NCBI RefSeq assembly: GCF_902167145.1
Contig: NC_050105.1
Coordinates: 114,779,898-114,843,897, forward strand
Direction: 5' to 3'
Length of the DNA: 64,000 nt
DNA from: Zea mays
Taxonomy: Eukaryota; Streptophyta; Magnoliopsida; Poales; Poaceae
Shown: positions 11,824 through 23,500 of the stretch, piece after piece
Layout of the letters: every line of letters starts with the position of its first letter
Numbering within the stretch: the stretch's first letter is position 1
Made by a program: the position numbers and the translations under genes
The notes under the pieces: generated by a model
Told to the model about the DNA's origin: nothing
Seen by the model: the letters and a program-made list of their open reading frames with translations, nothing else
Database searches by the model: none

Positions 11824-12713
11824 CCCCTTTTTGGTGATTGATGCCAACACAAACCAAAGCAAATGTAAAGTGCGGAAATATAACTAGTTTGCAATTGAGA
11901 TGACTTGTGTATAGGTTACTTAGAATTGAACCAATTGAAAGTATCACTAAGAATGAGTAAGAGTGAATGGATTGGCTTCCTTTTATTTAATATTTCGGAC
12001 CACAGTTGCACCACTAGTTTTGTTTTTGCAAATCTTTTGGAAATCTTTTCAAAAACTTTGCAAATAGTCAAAGGTATAGGAATATAATTGCAAGAAGCAT
12101 TTTTAGGATTTGAAATTCCTCCCCCTGTTTCAAATGCTTTTCCTTTGACTACATAAATGCTCCCCCTGAAGAAATTCTCTCCTTAGCTTTCAAGAGGGTT
12201 TTGATATAGATACCAATTTGAAATTCTACTTTCATATATCAAGTGAAAATAGATACTGATTGAAAAATATACCAATTGAAATTTACTAATTAAAACTTCA
12301 TTTTGAAATTTTTTAAAGTGGTGGTGGTGCGGTCCTTTTGCTTTTGCTTAATATTTTCTCCCCCTTTGGCATTAATCGCCAAAAACAGAGAACGTGAGAG
12401 CCCTATTTGCAGCTTTCTCCCCCTTTGGGGCCTAATACCTTCTCCCAAATGGTGAAATAAATATGAGTAAATATCATACCATTGAGAGTTTGTGGAGTAG
12501 CGGCAAAAGTTAAATGATACTGTCAGAGTTTGGAGTGGAAGCCTTGTCTTTGTCGTATCCTCCAATTTCCCTTTCAATCTAAGACTAAGTATAGAGATAC
12601 GCTTGATAACACATTAGTCTTAGTCTTGGCACAAGAAGAATAAGAAATATGCAATTGTACCAAATGAAAGAGATATGATCAAAGGTATATAAAAGAGCTA
12701 TGTGTGCGATGTT
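11824..12713 (-). other. Pol-to-3'-LTR region with multiple polypurine tracts
   Basis: On the minus strand several GGGGGAG-type purine tracts occur (near 11824, 12120, 12159, 12358 and 12418), the one next to the LTR being the natural plus-strand primer. Repeated purine tracts in an otherwise non-coding stretch are a known Sirevirus hallmark. No gene is seen. Confidence 0.7.
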
Positions 12714-14137
12714 TCAATCAAAATTTCGAGAATCAAGTATATTTAGATCATTCCTAAGTTTGCTAAAGGTCTTCTCATCTAGTGGCTTGGTAAAGATACC
12801 AGCTAATTGGTTGTTGGTGTTAACATAAGCATTTTTGATATTCCCCTTTTGTTGGTGATCTCTCAGAAAGTGATACTGAATATCTATGTGCTTAGTGCGG
12901 CTGTGTTCAACGGGATTATCTGTCATGCGGATTGCACTCTCATTATCACATAGGAGAGGGTCTTTGCTCAATTTGTAGTCATAGTCCCTAAGGGTTTGCC
13001 TCATCCAAAGTAATTGCGCACAACAATGCCCTGCTGCAATGTACTCGACTTCGGCGGTGGAAAGAGCTACGGAGTTTTGTTTCTTTGAATCCCATGACAC
13101 CAGGGATCTTCCCAAAAACTGACAAGTCTCTGATGTGCTCTTTCTATCAATCTTACATTCGGCCCAATTGGCATCGGAATACCCAATTAGATCAAAGGTA
13201 GATCCCTTGGGGTACCAAAGCCCAAACTTAGGAGTGTGTAGGGAGAAGAGAACTCATGCTTGATGCCATCCTCCTCAACAAATCCTTCAATTTGAGAGTT
13301 TTTGAACTCTGACCCATTGTCACTTCTTATCTTTTTTATCCTTAATCCGAACTCATTTTGAGCTCGTCTTAAGAATCCTTTGAGGGTGTCTTAGGTCTGG
13401 GATTTTTCCTGCAAAAAGAATACCCAAGTGAAGCGAGAATAATCATACAAAATAACTAGACAGTACTTACTCTCGTCGATGCTTATGTAAGCGATCGGGC
13501 TGAATAGGTCCATGTGGAGTAGCTCTAGCGACCTGTCCGTCGTCATTATGTTTTTGTGTGGATGGTGGACTCTAACTTGCTTCCCTACTTGGCATGCACT
13601 ACAAACTCTGTCTTTCTCAAAATGAACATTGGTTACTCCTAAAATGTGCTCTCCCTTTAGAAGCCTATGAAGATTCTTCATCACAACATGGGCAAGTCGA
13701 CAATGCCAGAGCCAGCCCATATTAGTCTTAGCAATTAAACAAGTGTCTAGCTCTGCTTGATTATCATTAAGATCCACTAAATATAGCTGACCATCTAACA
13801 CTCCCTTAAATGCTATTGAATCATCACTTTTTTTAAAGACAGTAACACCTATATCAGTGAATAGACAGTTGTAGCCCATTTTACACAATTGAGAAATAGA
13901 AAGCAAATTGTAATCTAAGGAATCTACAAGAAAAATATTGGAAATAGAATGGTCAGGAGATATAGCTATTTTACCCAATCCTTTGACGAAACCTTGATTT
14001 CCATCCCCGAATGTGATAGCTCTTTTGGGATCTTCATTTTTCTCATAGGATGAGAACATTCTTTTCTCCCCAGTCATGTGATTTGTGCACCCGCTATCGA
14101 TTATCCAACTTGAACCACCGGATGCATAAACCTGCAA
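12714..14137 (-). pseudogene. Truncated pol: protease, integrase N-part, then RNase H
   Basis: From 14137 the minus strand encodes the aspartic protease motif WIIDSGCTNHMTGEK, the GAG-pre-integrase HHCC region (CRLAHVVMKNLH ... CSACQVGKQ) and the start of the integrase core (HMDLFSPIAY). A stop at 13391 interrupts integrase. In frame beyond it, [11 protein letters not shown] and HEFSSPYTP are readable up to about 13232. There the sequence jumps to [18 protein letters not shown], which belongs to the region just before RNase H. The remainder to 12714 is the RNase H domain (ALSTAEVEYIAAGHCCAQLL, TKHIDIQYHF). Reverse transcriptase is absent. Confidence 0.85.
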
Positions 14138-14259
14138 AACAATTTTAGGCCTTGTTGAACATTCTTTTCTCCCCAGTCATGTGATTTGTGCACCCACTAT
14201 CGATTATCCAACTTGAACCACCAGATGCATAAACCTGCAAAACAATTTTAGGCCTTGTT
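14054..14259 (-). repeat. 103-bp tandem duplication across the protease motif
   Basis: GAACATTCTTTTCTCCCCAG starts at 14054 and again at 14157, and the copies agree except for two or three bases. The duplicated block contains the coding sequence for the IIDSGCTNHMTGEK protease motif and disrupts the gag-pol junction. Confidence 0.95.
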
Positions 14260-16749
14260 CTTAGGTAACCAAACGGTTTTGGGACCTTTCACATTAGAAA
14301 CAAGTACCTTGGGTACCCAAACACAAGTCTTGGGACTCTTGTGTTTGCCCCCAACATATTTGGCAACTATTTTGCCTGATTTGTTAGTTAAAACATAGGA
14401 AACATCAAAAGTCTTAAATGAAATGTTATGCTCATTTGATGTAGCAGGAATTTTCTTTCTAGGCATTTTAACATGAGTGGTATGTCTAGAGCTAGAAGCC
14501 TTGTTTTTGTACATGAATGCATGATGAGAAACATTGTGAGGTTTCCTAGCATGAATCTTCCTAATCTTATGTTCGGGATAGTTTGCAGGGTATAAAATGT
14601 AACCCTCTCTATCCTGAACCATGGGAGCCTTGCCCTTAACAAAGTTAGACAATCTTTTAGGGGTATTAAGCTTGACATTGGATTGGTTCCCATGTTGGAA
14701 TCCAATGCCATCCTTAATGTCAGGGTGTCTCCCATTATAAAGCATGCTACGAGCAAATTTAAACTTTTCATTTTTCTAGTTCATGCTCGACAATTTTAGT
14801 AGTTAACTTAGCTATGTGATCATTTTGATTTTTAATCATGGCAAGTTGATCATCAATAGCTTCAACGTTTATATCTCTACATCTAGTGCAAATGGAAACA
14901 TGCTCGATAGTAGATGTAGATGGTTTGCAAACATTTAATTCTTCTATCTTAGCATTTAGTTTGACATTCTCATCTCTAAGACAGGAAATGGAATCATTGC
15001 AAAATGTTCAACTTTTCAATCTTAGAAACTAAACTAGCATTTTTAGTTCTAAGACTTGAAATTGAGTCATGACAAATGCTAAGCTCCTTAGATAAGTTTT
15101 CACATTTTTCTATTTCCTAAGCATAAGCATTTTTTAATTTAACAAAAAAAATTCTCTTTAACGAGGAAGTCCTCTTGGCTTTCCAAGAGATCATCCTTCT
15201 CATTAATGGTCTCAATTAGTTCATTTAATTTCTTCTTTTGTTCCATGTTAAGGTTGGCAAAAAGAGCATGTAAATCATCTTCATTATCACTAGAGCTATC
15301 CTCATCACTAGATGTTATATATTTGGGGGTGGCTCTAGAGTGTACTTTCTTCTTGCCATCCTTAGCCATAAGACATTTATGGCCGACATTGGGGAAGAGG
15401 AGGCCTTTGTTGATGGCGATGTTGGTGGTGTCCTCGTCGGAGGAGTCGGTGGAGCTCTCGTCGGAGTCCCATTCATAACATTTGTGTGCATCGCCGTCCT
15501 TCTTCTTGTAGTATCTTTTCTTCTCCTTCTTCCTCCCCTTCTTGTCTTTGTCCCTTTCACTTTCACTAGAAATTGGACATTTAGCTATGAAATGACCGGA
15601 CTTACCACAACGGTAACACACCCTCTTGGAGCGGGACTTGTGGTCTTTCCCCTTCCTTTGTTTGAGGATTTGGTGGAAGCTCTTGATGATGAGCGCCATC
15701 TCCTCGTTGTCGAGCTTGGAGGCATCGATTGGAAGCCTACTTGGTGTACACTCCTTCTTCTCTTCTTCTGTCGCTTTGAATGCGATGGGTTGCACCTCGG
15801 GTGTAGAGGTGGCGCCTTGCTCTAAGTTGACAATGTGTTTCAAGTCTTTGATCATAAGTTCAAAGCTCACAAACTTGCCAATAACTTCCTCGAGATACAT
15901 TAGCTTGTATCTAGGATCCCCACGTATTAATTGAACTTGAGTAGGATTACAAAATACGAGGGATCTAAGAATAACCTTGACCATTTCATGGTCATCCCAT
16001 TTGGTGCTCCCGAGGTTGCGCACTTGATTCACCATTGCCTTGAGCCGGTTGTACATGGCTTGTGGCTCTTCTCCTTTGTTGAGGTCGAATCGACCGAGTT
16101 CTCCCTCGATCGTTTCACGCTTGGTGATCTTGGTCACCTCGTCCCCTTCGTGTGCGGTTTTGAGGACGTCCCAAATTTCTTTGGTGCTTTTTAGCCCTTG
16201 CACCTTGTTATACTCCTCTCGACACAAGGAGGCGAGGAGTATAGACACGGCTTGGGAGTTAAAGTGCCTAATTTGGGCGGCCTCGTCGAAGTCGTAGTCT
16301 TTGTCCCCCACCTTTGGTACCTGCGCTCCAAACTCAACAATATCCCAAATACTTTCGTGGAGTGAGGTTAGATGGTGCCTCATTTTATCACTCCACATAC
16401 AATAATCTTCACCATCAAAATATGGTGGTTTGTCTAGGGGTACGGAAAGTAATGGAGCGCTCTTTGAAATGCGAGGATAGCGTAGGGGCATCTTACTATA
16501 CTTCTTGCGCTCATGGCGCTTAGAAGTAGTGGACGACTCAAAGCTTGATGTGGAGGGTGACAAAGAGTCGGTCTCGTAGTAGACCACCTTCTTCATTTTC
16601 TTTGTCTTGTCACCTCTCTGATGCGATTTGAAGGAGGAAGAGGATTCCTTCTTGTGTTTGTTGCTGGACTCCCTTGAGAGAGTCCTCCCTGAGCTTACGA
16701 CCTTTTCGCCAGTCATGATCTCCCTCTTGGGATGATCTCCAGACATCAC
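14248..16749 (-). pseudogene. Gag of the Ji-like element, broken
   Basis: The open part (16749-15139) encodes 536 residues. It has a basic Ser/Lys-rich N-terminus, the core with KPPYFDGEDYCMWSDKM (the UBN2-type retrotransposon gag fold), and a CCHC zinc knuckle CYRCGKSGHFIAKC at about residue 385, followed by a Lys-rich and acidic stretch. The Opie-like gag in this window continues through a coiled-coil segment that matches 15138-14248 here, but this copy has stops and frameshifts. Gag forms the virus-like particle and packages RNA; this copy is probably non-functional. Confidence 0.82.
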
Positions 16750-16780
16750 TTCGAGTTGGTTAGACTCTTAATGAAGCACT

Positions 16781-16793
16781 GGCTCCGATACCA
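16781..16793 (-). other. Primer-binding site of the Ji-like element
   Basis: Just inside the 5' LTR the minus strand reads TGGTATCGGAGCC. This matches the 3' end of initiator-methionine tRNA with one change from TGGTATCAGAGCC, which the Opie-like element has. Confidence 0.85.
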
Positions 16794-16795
16794 AT

Positions 16796-17354
16796 TGAAA
16801 GTCGCCTAGAGGGGGGTGAATAGGCGAAACCTGAGATTTATAACTTTAAACACACACTACAAGCCGGGGTTAGCGTTAGAATTAAATTCAAGTCCGAAGA
16901 GAGGGAAAAAATCAAACAAGAATCAAGATGAGTGAACACAATGATTTGTTTTACCGAGGTTTGGTTCCAAAGAACCTAGTCCCCGTTGAGGAGGTCACAA
17001 AGACCGGGTCTATTTCAACCCTTTCCCTCTCTCAAACGGTCACTTAGACCGAGTGAGCCTTCTTCCATAATCTCACGGGTCACTAAGGCCCCACAAGGAC
17101 CACCACACACTTGGTGTCTCTTGCTTCGCTTACAAAGCACTTGAGAATAAGAATGGGAGAAGAAAAAGGCCAAGCCAAGCAACAAGAGCAACAAAGAACA
17201 CAAAACACCCTCTCTTAAGTCCCTAATGAAATTGAGTTGATTTGGAGGCTTAGAGAGGATTCAATCTATTGGATGTGTCTTGGAGTGGAGTCTTTTGCTC
17301 TTGTATTGAATGGAATGTTTAGAATGCTTAGATGAATATGAATGAGGTGGTTGG
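16796..17354 (-). repeat. 5' LTR of the Ji-like element, left portion
   Basis: Begins TGAAAGTCGCCTAGAGG and aligns base by base with 10605-11165. It is cut at 17354 by the Grande-like element; the last five bases GTTGG are the target site. Confidence 0.93.
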
Positions 17355-17983
17355 TGTCGGTGTTTTGGGTCCGACCGCACACCCGGGGTTGCCCCTCAAG
17401 GTGCTTTTTTAGGTGCAGGACGGTGTCACCGACTGTAGCTCGATGGTTCGTGCAAGATGCACGAGGAACAGTGGACAATGGTGTACAGGTTCGGGCCGCT
17501 TTGAGATGCTTAACACCCTACGTCCTGGTGAGAATGTTTTGCGTGGTGGATTACAAGGGAGTTCTCTAGTGCGGGGAACGTAGAGAGTTGGGGTGGATGG
17601 ATGGGTTGTGAGTGATTCATCTGAAGGGGTGCCCCCTAGGTCTTATATACTCGACCGTGGGGCATTACATGCAGATATCATAACAACGCGTGCCTAAGAA
17701 ATAGTGAACCATCTGAGTCTATCCTCCTATAATTCTGCCGACCCATCCTCGCTTGGTTCCGTTGTACGTGGCTCCTGCGCGGGAAGGTCGGGTCACTGTT
17801 GTGATCACTGCTCGAATTTGTTGGGCCATCTAGGCTTGCACCGACCCGGCCTTGCGTTAATTCGTTCCACTGGTTGTTCCTCCCAGGCCTACGAGGGGAT
17901 GACCTTATGAATTATGGGGCCCTTGGGCCTTTCGTGAGGTCTTTTATCCTTCTAGTGGACCCAGGGGATATCTGTCCCCCACA
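17355..17983 (-). repeat. 3' LTR of the Grande-like element
   Basis: TGTCGGTGTTTTGGGTCCGA ... GATATCTGTCCCCCACA. The minus strand holds TATATAAGACC at about 17640-17650 as TATA box. The internal sequence next to it (minus strand AAAGATCGTGGGCT) is a poor polypurine tract. Confidence 0.95.
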
Positions 17984-18229
17984 AGCCCACGATCTTTGGG
18001 TTGATTTTGAAATAAACGGCACAAATATCCTAGGTCCAGCTTGCAGTCTTTGATTTTAACAGGGAATGCTTTGGAAATAAGTCTGTCGGGCCACTGCTTT
18101 TGAATTCTGAGTGATCTGATTAAAACGATTTTTTACTGTCTTCTTCTGCTATTATTCCTCGAAATTCGGTGTTCTGTCTCAGGTTCATGCTTCGGAGGTC
18201 ACCATTTTGTACTGTTGGACTTCGAACTT

Positions 18230-18508
18230 CATTGGGTGCACCGAAGGTGCACCCAATGGGTGTAGCCCCCGAGCTTCGAGTGGATTTTTGCAAACAATCC
18301 ACTCGAAGGTCTTCACTTCAAGTATTATCAGAAATCACTTTCATCTTCCACTTGTGCTTTTTCAGAGGTTAGCCTTGTCTTAATTTTGCCTTATGCTTTA
18401 GAGGTCAGCATTTTGCTTCTTCGGGGATAATGAGGGTGCACCCAATGGGTGTAGCCCCCGAGCTTCAAGTGGATTTTTGAAAATAATCCACTCGAAGGTC
18501 TTCATTTC
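18230..18508. repeat. Hairpins and 75-bp direct repeats next to the Grande-like 3' LTR
   Basis: A perfect 13-bp stem with a 3-base loop lies at 18230-18258 (CATTGGGTGCACC gaa GGTGCACCCAATG). A second perfect stem of 12 bp with an 11-base loop is at 18274-18308 (CTTCGAGTGGAT / ATCCACTCGAAG). The block from about 18247 to 18320 recurs at about 18433-18508, where the second stem is kept with one mismatch. Confidence 0.92.
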
Positions 18509-19093
18509 ATGCCTTCATAAATCAGCATTATATTATTAACACTATGCTTTAGAGGTCAGCACACATTTTTGTCTTTGAGGTTGAGTACGTGATCTGCCCA
18601 TATCTTGCTAGGTCCTGCAATTTATTTGATCTGCGACTGATTGTACGTTCGATAGATGGCCCTTGACTAGTCTTCATGTCACTTCGTGCTTTGATGCTTC
18701 TGTCGATTAGACTTATACCTTATCGGCTATATTTGGCTTTCCTTTGATCCTTGCTGATATCTCTCTTCTGTCTTGGAGTATTCATTGCATATACTGTACG
18801 GATGTGACAGTTTTGGAAAATATAATGATAATTCATGGGCGTCCCCCCCAATGGGTGTAGGCAAGGGATGGCTTGGTATGCTGAGCGTTTAGCAACCTGC
18901 TTCTGAGTAGTAACTTGATGTGACCGCGGGTGTAATCATATTGCCTGCACAGTTGACTGGAGTCCCAATGGGTGTCGTGTTACGTGAAGCGGCGTCAGCC
19001 GCCTGGCGTGTCTTCAGACGGTTTGAATTGCATATTGAATTTTTGCGACTGTTCGGTGCCTGTGGTAGGAGTTGAGCGGTTGCCTTCTTCTTC

Positions 19094-19100
19094 TATAAAT
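19094..19100 (+). promoter_or_regulatory. Candidate TATA box for the antisense ORF
   Basis: TATAAAT lies 81 bases before the ATG at 19181, on the strand opposite gag-pol. The spacing suits a transcript start near 19125 with a short leader. Confidence 0.5.
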
Positions 19101-19180
19101 AGTGTTCTTGCTTCTTCAGCATTTTCACATTTCTTGCTGCTGCTTGTTGTTTACTCTCCTCTTCTTCCTTCCACTCCACC

Positions 19181-19636
19181 ATGGGCAAGAGCAAGAAAGG
19201 TGGTGGTTCTTCGCATCACTCCGGCGACAAACGCAAGCGCGAGCCGACTCCTCCCTCAGAGGACTTCGGCGACTCAGAGTACTCGGAGGAGGAGTTCTCC
19301 TCCGAGTCCGAGGGCTCTCCGGCTCCTGCCTCTCCCCAGGCGTCGTCTGATGATTCAGACGACTCCCAGGGGATCGCCACGGAGGTATGGACTTACATCC
19401 GGGTCGTCGAGCGCGCCGGGCTCGAGGGCTCGGATGAGTCGGAGTACTCCTCGGACGAGGAGAATTCCTCTGACCCGTCCGAGGAGGGCAGCGGCGGCAA
19501 CGGCGGTGACGGCGACGACGACGGAGGCGACGGTGACGGCGACAGCGACAGCGGCAAGGGCGGTGACGGCAGCGGCAAGGGTGGTAGCGGCGACGGCGGC
19601 GGCAGCAGCAAGGGCAGCAACAAGGCCAGTGGCTAG
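19181..19636 (+). CDS. Antisense acidic Ser/Asp/Gly-rich protein of the Grande-like element
   Basis: An intact 151-residue ORF runs opposite to gag-pol. It starts MGKSKKGGGSSHHSGDKRKR (basic), continues with Ser/Glu/Asp-rich acidic repeats, then a short ordered-looking piece (IATEVWTYIRVVERAGLEGS), and ends in a Gly/Asp/Ser tail rich in GDGD and GKGG. A TATAAAT precedes it. Strong GC codon bias and low complexity open the opposite strand too (Arg/Pro-rich frames), so the reading could be partly fortuitous. However, start context, TATA and intactness favour a real gene. Grande elements are known to carry an antisense gene; the function is unknown. No family is recognised. Confidence 0.55.
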   Translation: MGKSKKGGGSSHHSGDKRKREPTPPSEDFGDSEYSEEEFSSESEGSPAPASPQASSDDSDDSQGIATEVWTYIRVVERAGLEGSDESEYSSDEENSSDPSEEGSGGNGGDGDDDGGDGDGDSDSGKGGDGSGKGGSGDGGGSSKGSNKASG

Positions 19637-19949
19637 ACGCCACTGGTTTTAGATGTTAGTGTAGATTAGTAGTAGAAATAGTATTAGCGAAATAATGTAG
19701 TAGTAGCTAGTAGTATAGTTAGTGAAATGTAGTGTAGTAGTAGGGAAAGCATCAGCTCATAATGAGTTGATTTGTAAGTGCAGTAACGCTTCCCTTATGA
19801 AGAATGATTTCGCCCCACTTCTGTGTGCATTATTTTGCCTTCTGGTCAGTCGTTGATTGTTTTAATATTTACCGCCAATGATGTTTTCTGTCTGCAACGC
19901 TTGAGTAACAACTTGGAGTCATCGGATCACGCTTCAGACTGCTTCATTT

Positions 19950-20430
19950 GCGACGTCAGTGCTTTGGTAGTAGCGGCCGAGTTATTATTGGTGGTGTTGG
20001 CGCTTTTTGAAGTAATGACCGAGTGATAGCGGGCCACGTTGGTGTTTTAGAAGTAACGACCGAGCGTTTACTGGTGATGTCGGTGTTTTAGAGGTAACAG
20101 CTGAATCCTTTGGAGCCGCGTCACCGCTTTAGGAATAACAACCGAGTGACTGATGGCGACATCGGCGTTTTAGAGGTAACAGCCGAGTGATCGATGGCGA
20201 CGTCGGCGTTTTAGAGGTAACAGCCGAGTGATAACGGGCCATGCCGGCCGCTTTGGAAACAATGGCCGGGTGAAGTCTGGTAACGTCAGCGTTTTTAGAA
20301 ATAACCGCTGAGCTAAAATGGGTCGCGTCGGCCGTTTTCAAAATAACGGCCGAGTGATGATGTGGCACTCCCGCATTTTAGAAATAATGGCCGGGTGATG
20401 ACATGGCATGCCAACGTTTTGGAAGTGGCG
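19950..20430 (+). repeat. Degenerate ~46-55-bp tandem repeats
   Basis: About ten units contain GGCGTTTTAGAGGTAACAGC followed by CGAGTGA, diverging progressively. They lie between the two antisense genes of the Grande-like element. They are old compared with the 89-bp array. Confidence 0.8.
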
Positions 20431-20568
20431 CCTGGCCCGGGAAAACCCCATATGTACTGCACTATCGCACGCCTCCGCGTTCCATGCCCTAGTTTCTGCT
20501 TTTCTGCGTCCAGGCTTTCTCTGCTCTCCTGCAATATTGCTTTCGCTCCGCCCGCTAGCAAGTTTGAG

Positions 20569-23500
20569 ATGGCGCCCAAGCGGAAAGCTTCGAGTTCGTC
20601 CGTCGCAATCATTCCCCCCATCGATCCCAACAGTCAGTTGCCTTTCGCAGGTAACCATATGTCTGTTGTCTCTGAATCCGACCTTCTTCATCTCGTTTCT
20701 ATCGGAGTTTCTTCCTCCGAAGGAGCTCTGTTCATGGCGGATCTGTCGTGGGGTCACTGTTCCGACAGAAGACACCCACGAATCCGTCATTTACGTTCCT
20801 TTTCTTATCCGCGGACTTGCTCTTCCCATTTCTCCTTTCTTCCGCGGTCTCCTTGATTTCTATCGCTTGAATCTAACCCATCTGAATCCCAATTCCATTC
20901 TCCAAGTTTCTGTTTTTGTTCATTTATGTGAAGCCTTCCTTGGTGTTTTGCCTCACTTTGGCCTTTGGAAGTATTTGTACCACTGTCGGCCTGGGATGGT
21001 TGGAGGGCAGCACCAGCTGGTGGGGGCGTGAGCTTGGAGATGCGCCGTGGGAGGAAGACTGACTACCTCGACATCTCACTCAAGGACAGCATCAAGGGAT
21101 GGTTCCTGGAATGGTTCATTGTGGAGAATCATGGGAATTCCCTCCCCCCACGGTCAGGGAGACAGCCGGATGTTCGCACTTCGAGCTGGACCGAATCCCC
21201 CACAGACCAGGAGGTGGCTGAGGCAGGGGCCCTGCTAGCTGAAGTTGGATTGTTGAAAGAAAGGGGTCTGACTGCAGAAGTTGTGGTCGCTGACTTTGTT
21301 TTCAAGAACATTCAGCCGCTGAAAGACAGAGCATATCCGGCCTATCTGTACCGAGGCCTGGCTGATTCAACCCAGGTAACCAACAGAAGAATTCCTGTTG
21401 TGGACTTGGTGAGCCGGCTCGAAATGATACTCAGAGGCAAGGTGTCAAACATCGGCGCTCCTGTTGCGTACTCAGCCTGGAATCTGCCTCCTTCCAAGGC
21501 CTTTACCAGTTTTGTGTCGAATCCTCCTTCCAGTGATAGCGGTTTGGGCCTTAGAGTGCGACCCTCTCCCGAAGAAGTTAGTGCTTTGGTTGCCTCACTC
21601 GAAGAAATTCTTGACGACAAGAGGCAGGTTCATTTTGAGGTGCCTTTGAATCCAAGTGACGCAGAGATAAGTGCCATGCTGGATATGTTAGCTGAGGATT
21701 CTTCTAATGCCGCTCCTGCTGAAACACTGGTGGTGGCGCTCATCCCTGAGGCCGACAAAGCTTTGGATGCTCAGAGTTCTGACAGTGTTCGCCCGAAACG
21801 TTCTCGCCGAGCCAATCAGCCCACTTCTCCTGCTGAGGGGAAGAAAAAGAAGAAGAGGCGTCTTCGTCGAGTGTCTGGCTTGGATCAGGATGCCGGTCCT
21901 TCTGCTCCTGCTGCTGAGGAAGTGCCAGTACCTGCATTTGCTAAAACTGACCCCAATGGGTGTAACCCAACTGCTGTGGATCCCAATGGGTGTGATCTAG
22001 ATGACATTGAACCCAATGGGTGTGATCTGGCCAAAACTGATCCCAATGGGTGTACTGCCCGCGTTGTTGATGAAGATGAGGAAGAGGAGGATGAAATCCC
22101 TCTAATTTGGAAGAATAGCCGGCGCTATCTAGCCAGCGGGGAAAGCAGTGGTGTTCCTTCTCCAGCATTATCTGCCCTCATTGGTTTGCAAGAATTATCT
22201 CTGGCGAATTTTGATCAGACTCTTGAAGACATGGTTCCAGAAGATCTGTTGTCAGAGCTAGCTGACGGTGGCATGATGGATGTTTGCACTGATGTGCCTG
22301 ACGCTGGGCTAGAGTTATCCCGGGCGGCGTCCCGTGCCTCATCGACCTTGGAGCGCGATCTTAAGGGTCGGGAGGCTGGTCTGGATTGTTCTGCTCCCAT
22401 GGAAGTGGGTGAAGGTCCTTCAGCCTTAGAGGTGGCTGCTACAGAGAGCTTGGCCCTCAAGGATGGCGTTAGCGCCTACCCAGCCCCCGAGGGTGTTGCC
22501 GGGGATGACCCGGCTCGGATGGGTAGCGCGAGCTATGACCCAGCCCCCGAGGGTGTTCGGGTCGGTTCTCCCTCTCACACTTCCATGGACGTTCACGTAG
22601 GGTCTTCTCCTCCGCATTCTGGTTGCGTGGCAGCAGCCCAAGCTTCGGGTCAGGAAGTCGCCTTAGAGGCTAGCGCTCCTGATGACAGAGCTTTGACCTC
22701 TGCTGATGACACTGAATTGGTTCCCACTGATGCATTGTGGGTTGTTCCGGTTGGTGATCCTTCGTCAATCCATCAATTGACTTCCCACGACTTGGGAGTT
22801 CCTTCGTTCTTTTCCAACCTCCAGGTAACTTGGTTTCTTCTGGTCTGACTTTACCCCAGGCAGATAATTGTTCTCATGCTTGTCTGTTTTTAATGCCAGA
22901 CGTTGGTTGATGAGATGGCTAGTCGGCTGAAGTTGCAGGGTGCCTCTGTCCTAGAAGGAGCTTTATCTCTGGCGCATTGGAATCCAGTGCTGCTTCAGCG
23001 GCGTGTATCTGATTTGGAGGTGGCAAATGCCGGTCAGTGCTCTTTTGCTTCCTTTTTTGGCTACTTGATTAATCTGCTTTTTATCTGAACACCTTTGCTT
23101 GACTATTTCTTGACAGATATGGCTCGACGGTACTCTGATCTTGAAGAAAATTATTCTCAAGATCAGACTGAACTGGCCCTGCGGTGCTCTGATCTTGAAG
23201 AAAAATATTCTCAAGGTCAGACTGAACTGGCCCGGGTTTCTGCTTCTCTGAATGATGCTAACACGCTAAACTCCACTCTCCATGCTCAGCTCGACTCTGA
23301 AAAGGTGACCCGTGAATCTTGGCTTTGTTTGCTATGTTCTTATTGCTTGCTTAACGTTTGGAGAAACTGATTCTTGTCTGCAGGAGGAAAAGCGTGCCCT
23401 CGCCACTTCTCGTGACAACCTTGACAAGCTATACCGCGACGCCAGCAATTCGTTGACCATCTTGGAGAGGAGTCATCGCTTCACCAGGGAGGAGTTAGAT

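Noticed and set aside
19125..19643. Arg/Pro-rich and Leu/Pro-rich minus-strand ORFs
   Set aside because: They are shadows of the GC-biased Ser/Asp/Gly-rich antisense ORF and show no domain.
18972..19652. 226-residue plus-strand ORF overlapping the acidic ORF
   Set aside because: It is an alternative frame of the same GC-rich segment; the frame starting at 19181 fits the TATA spacing and has a balanced start.
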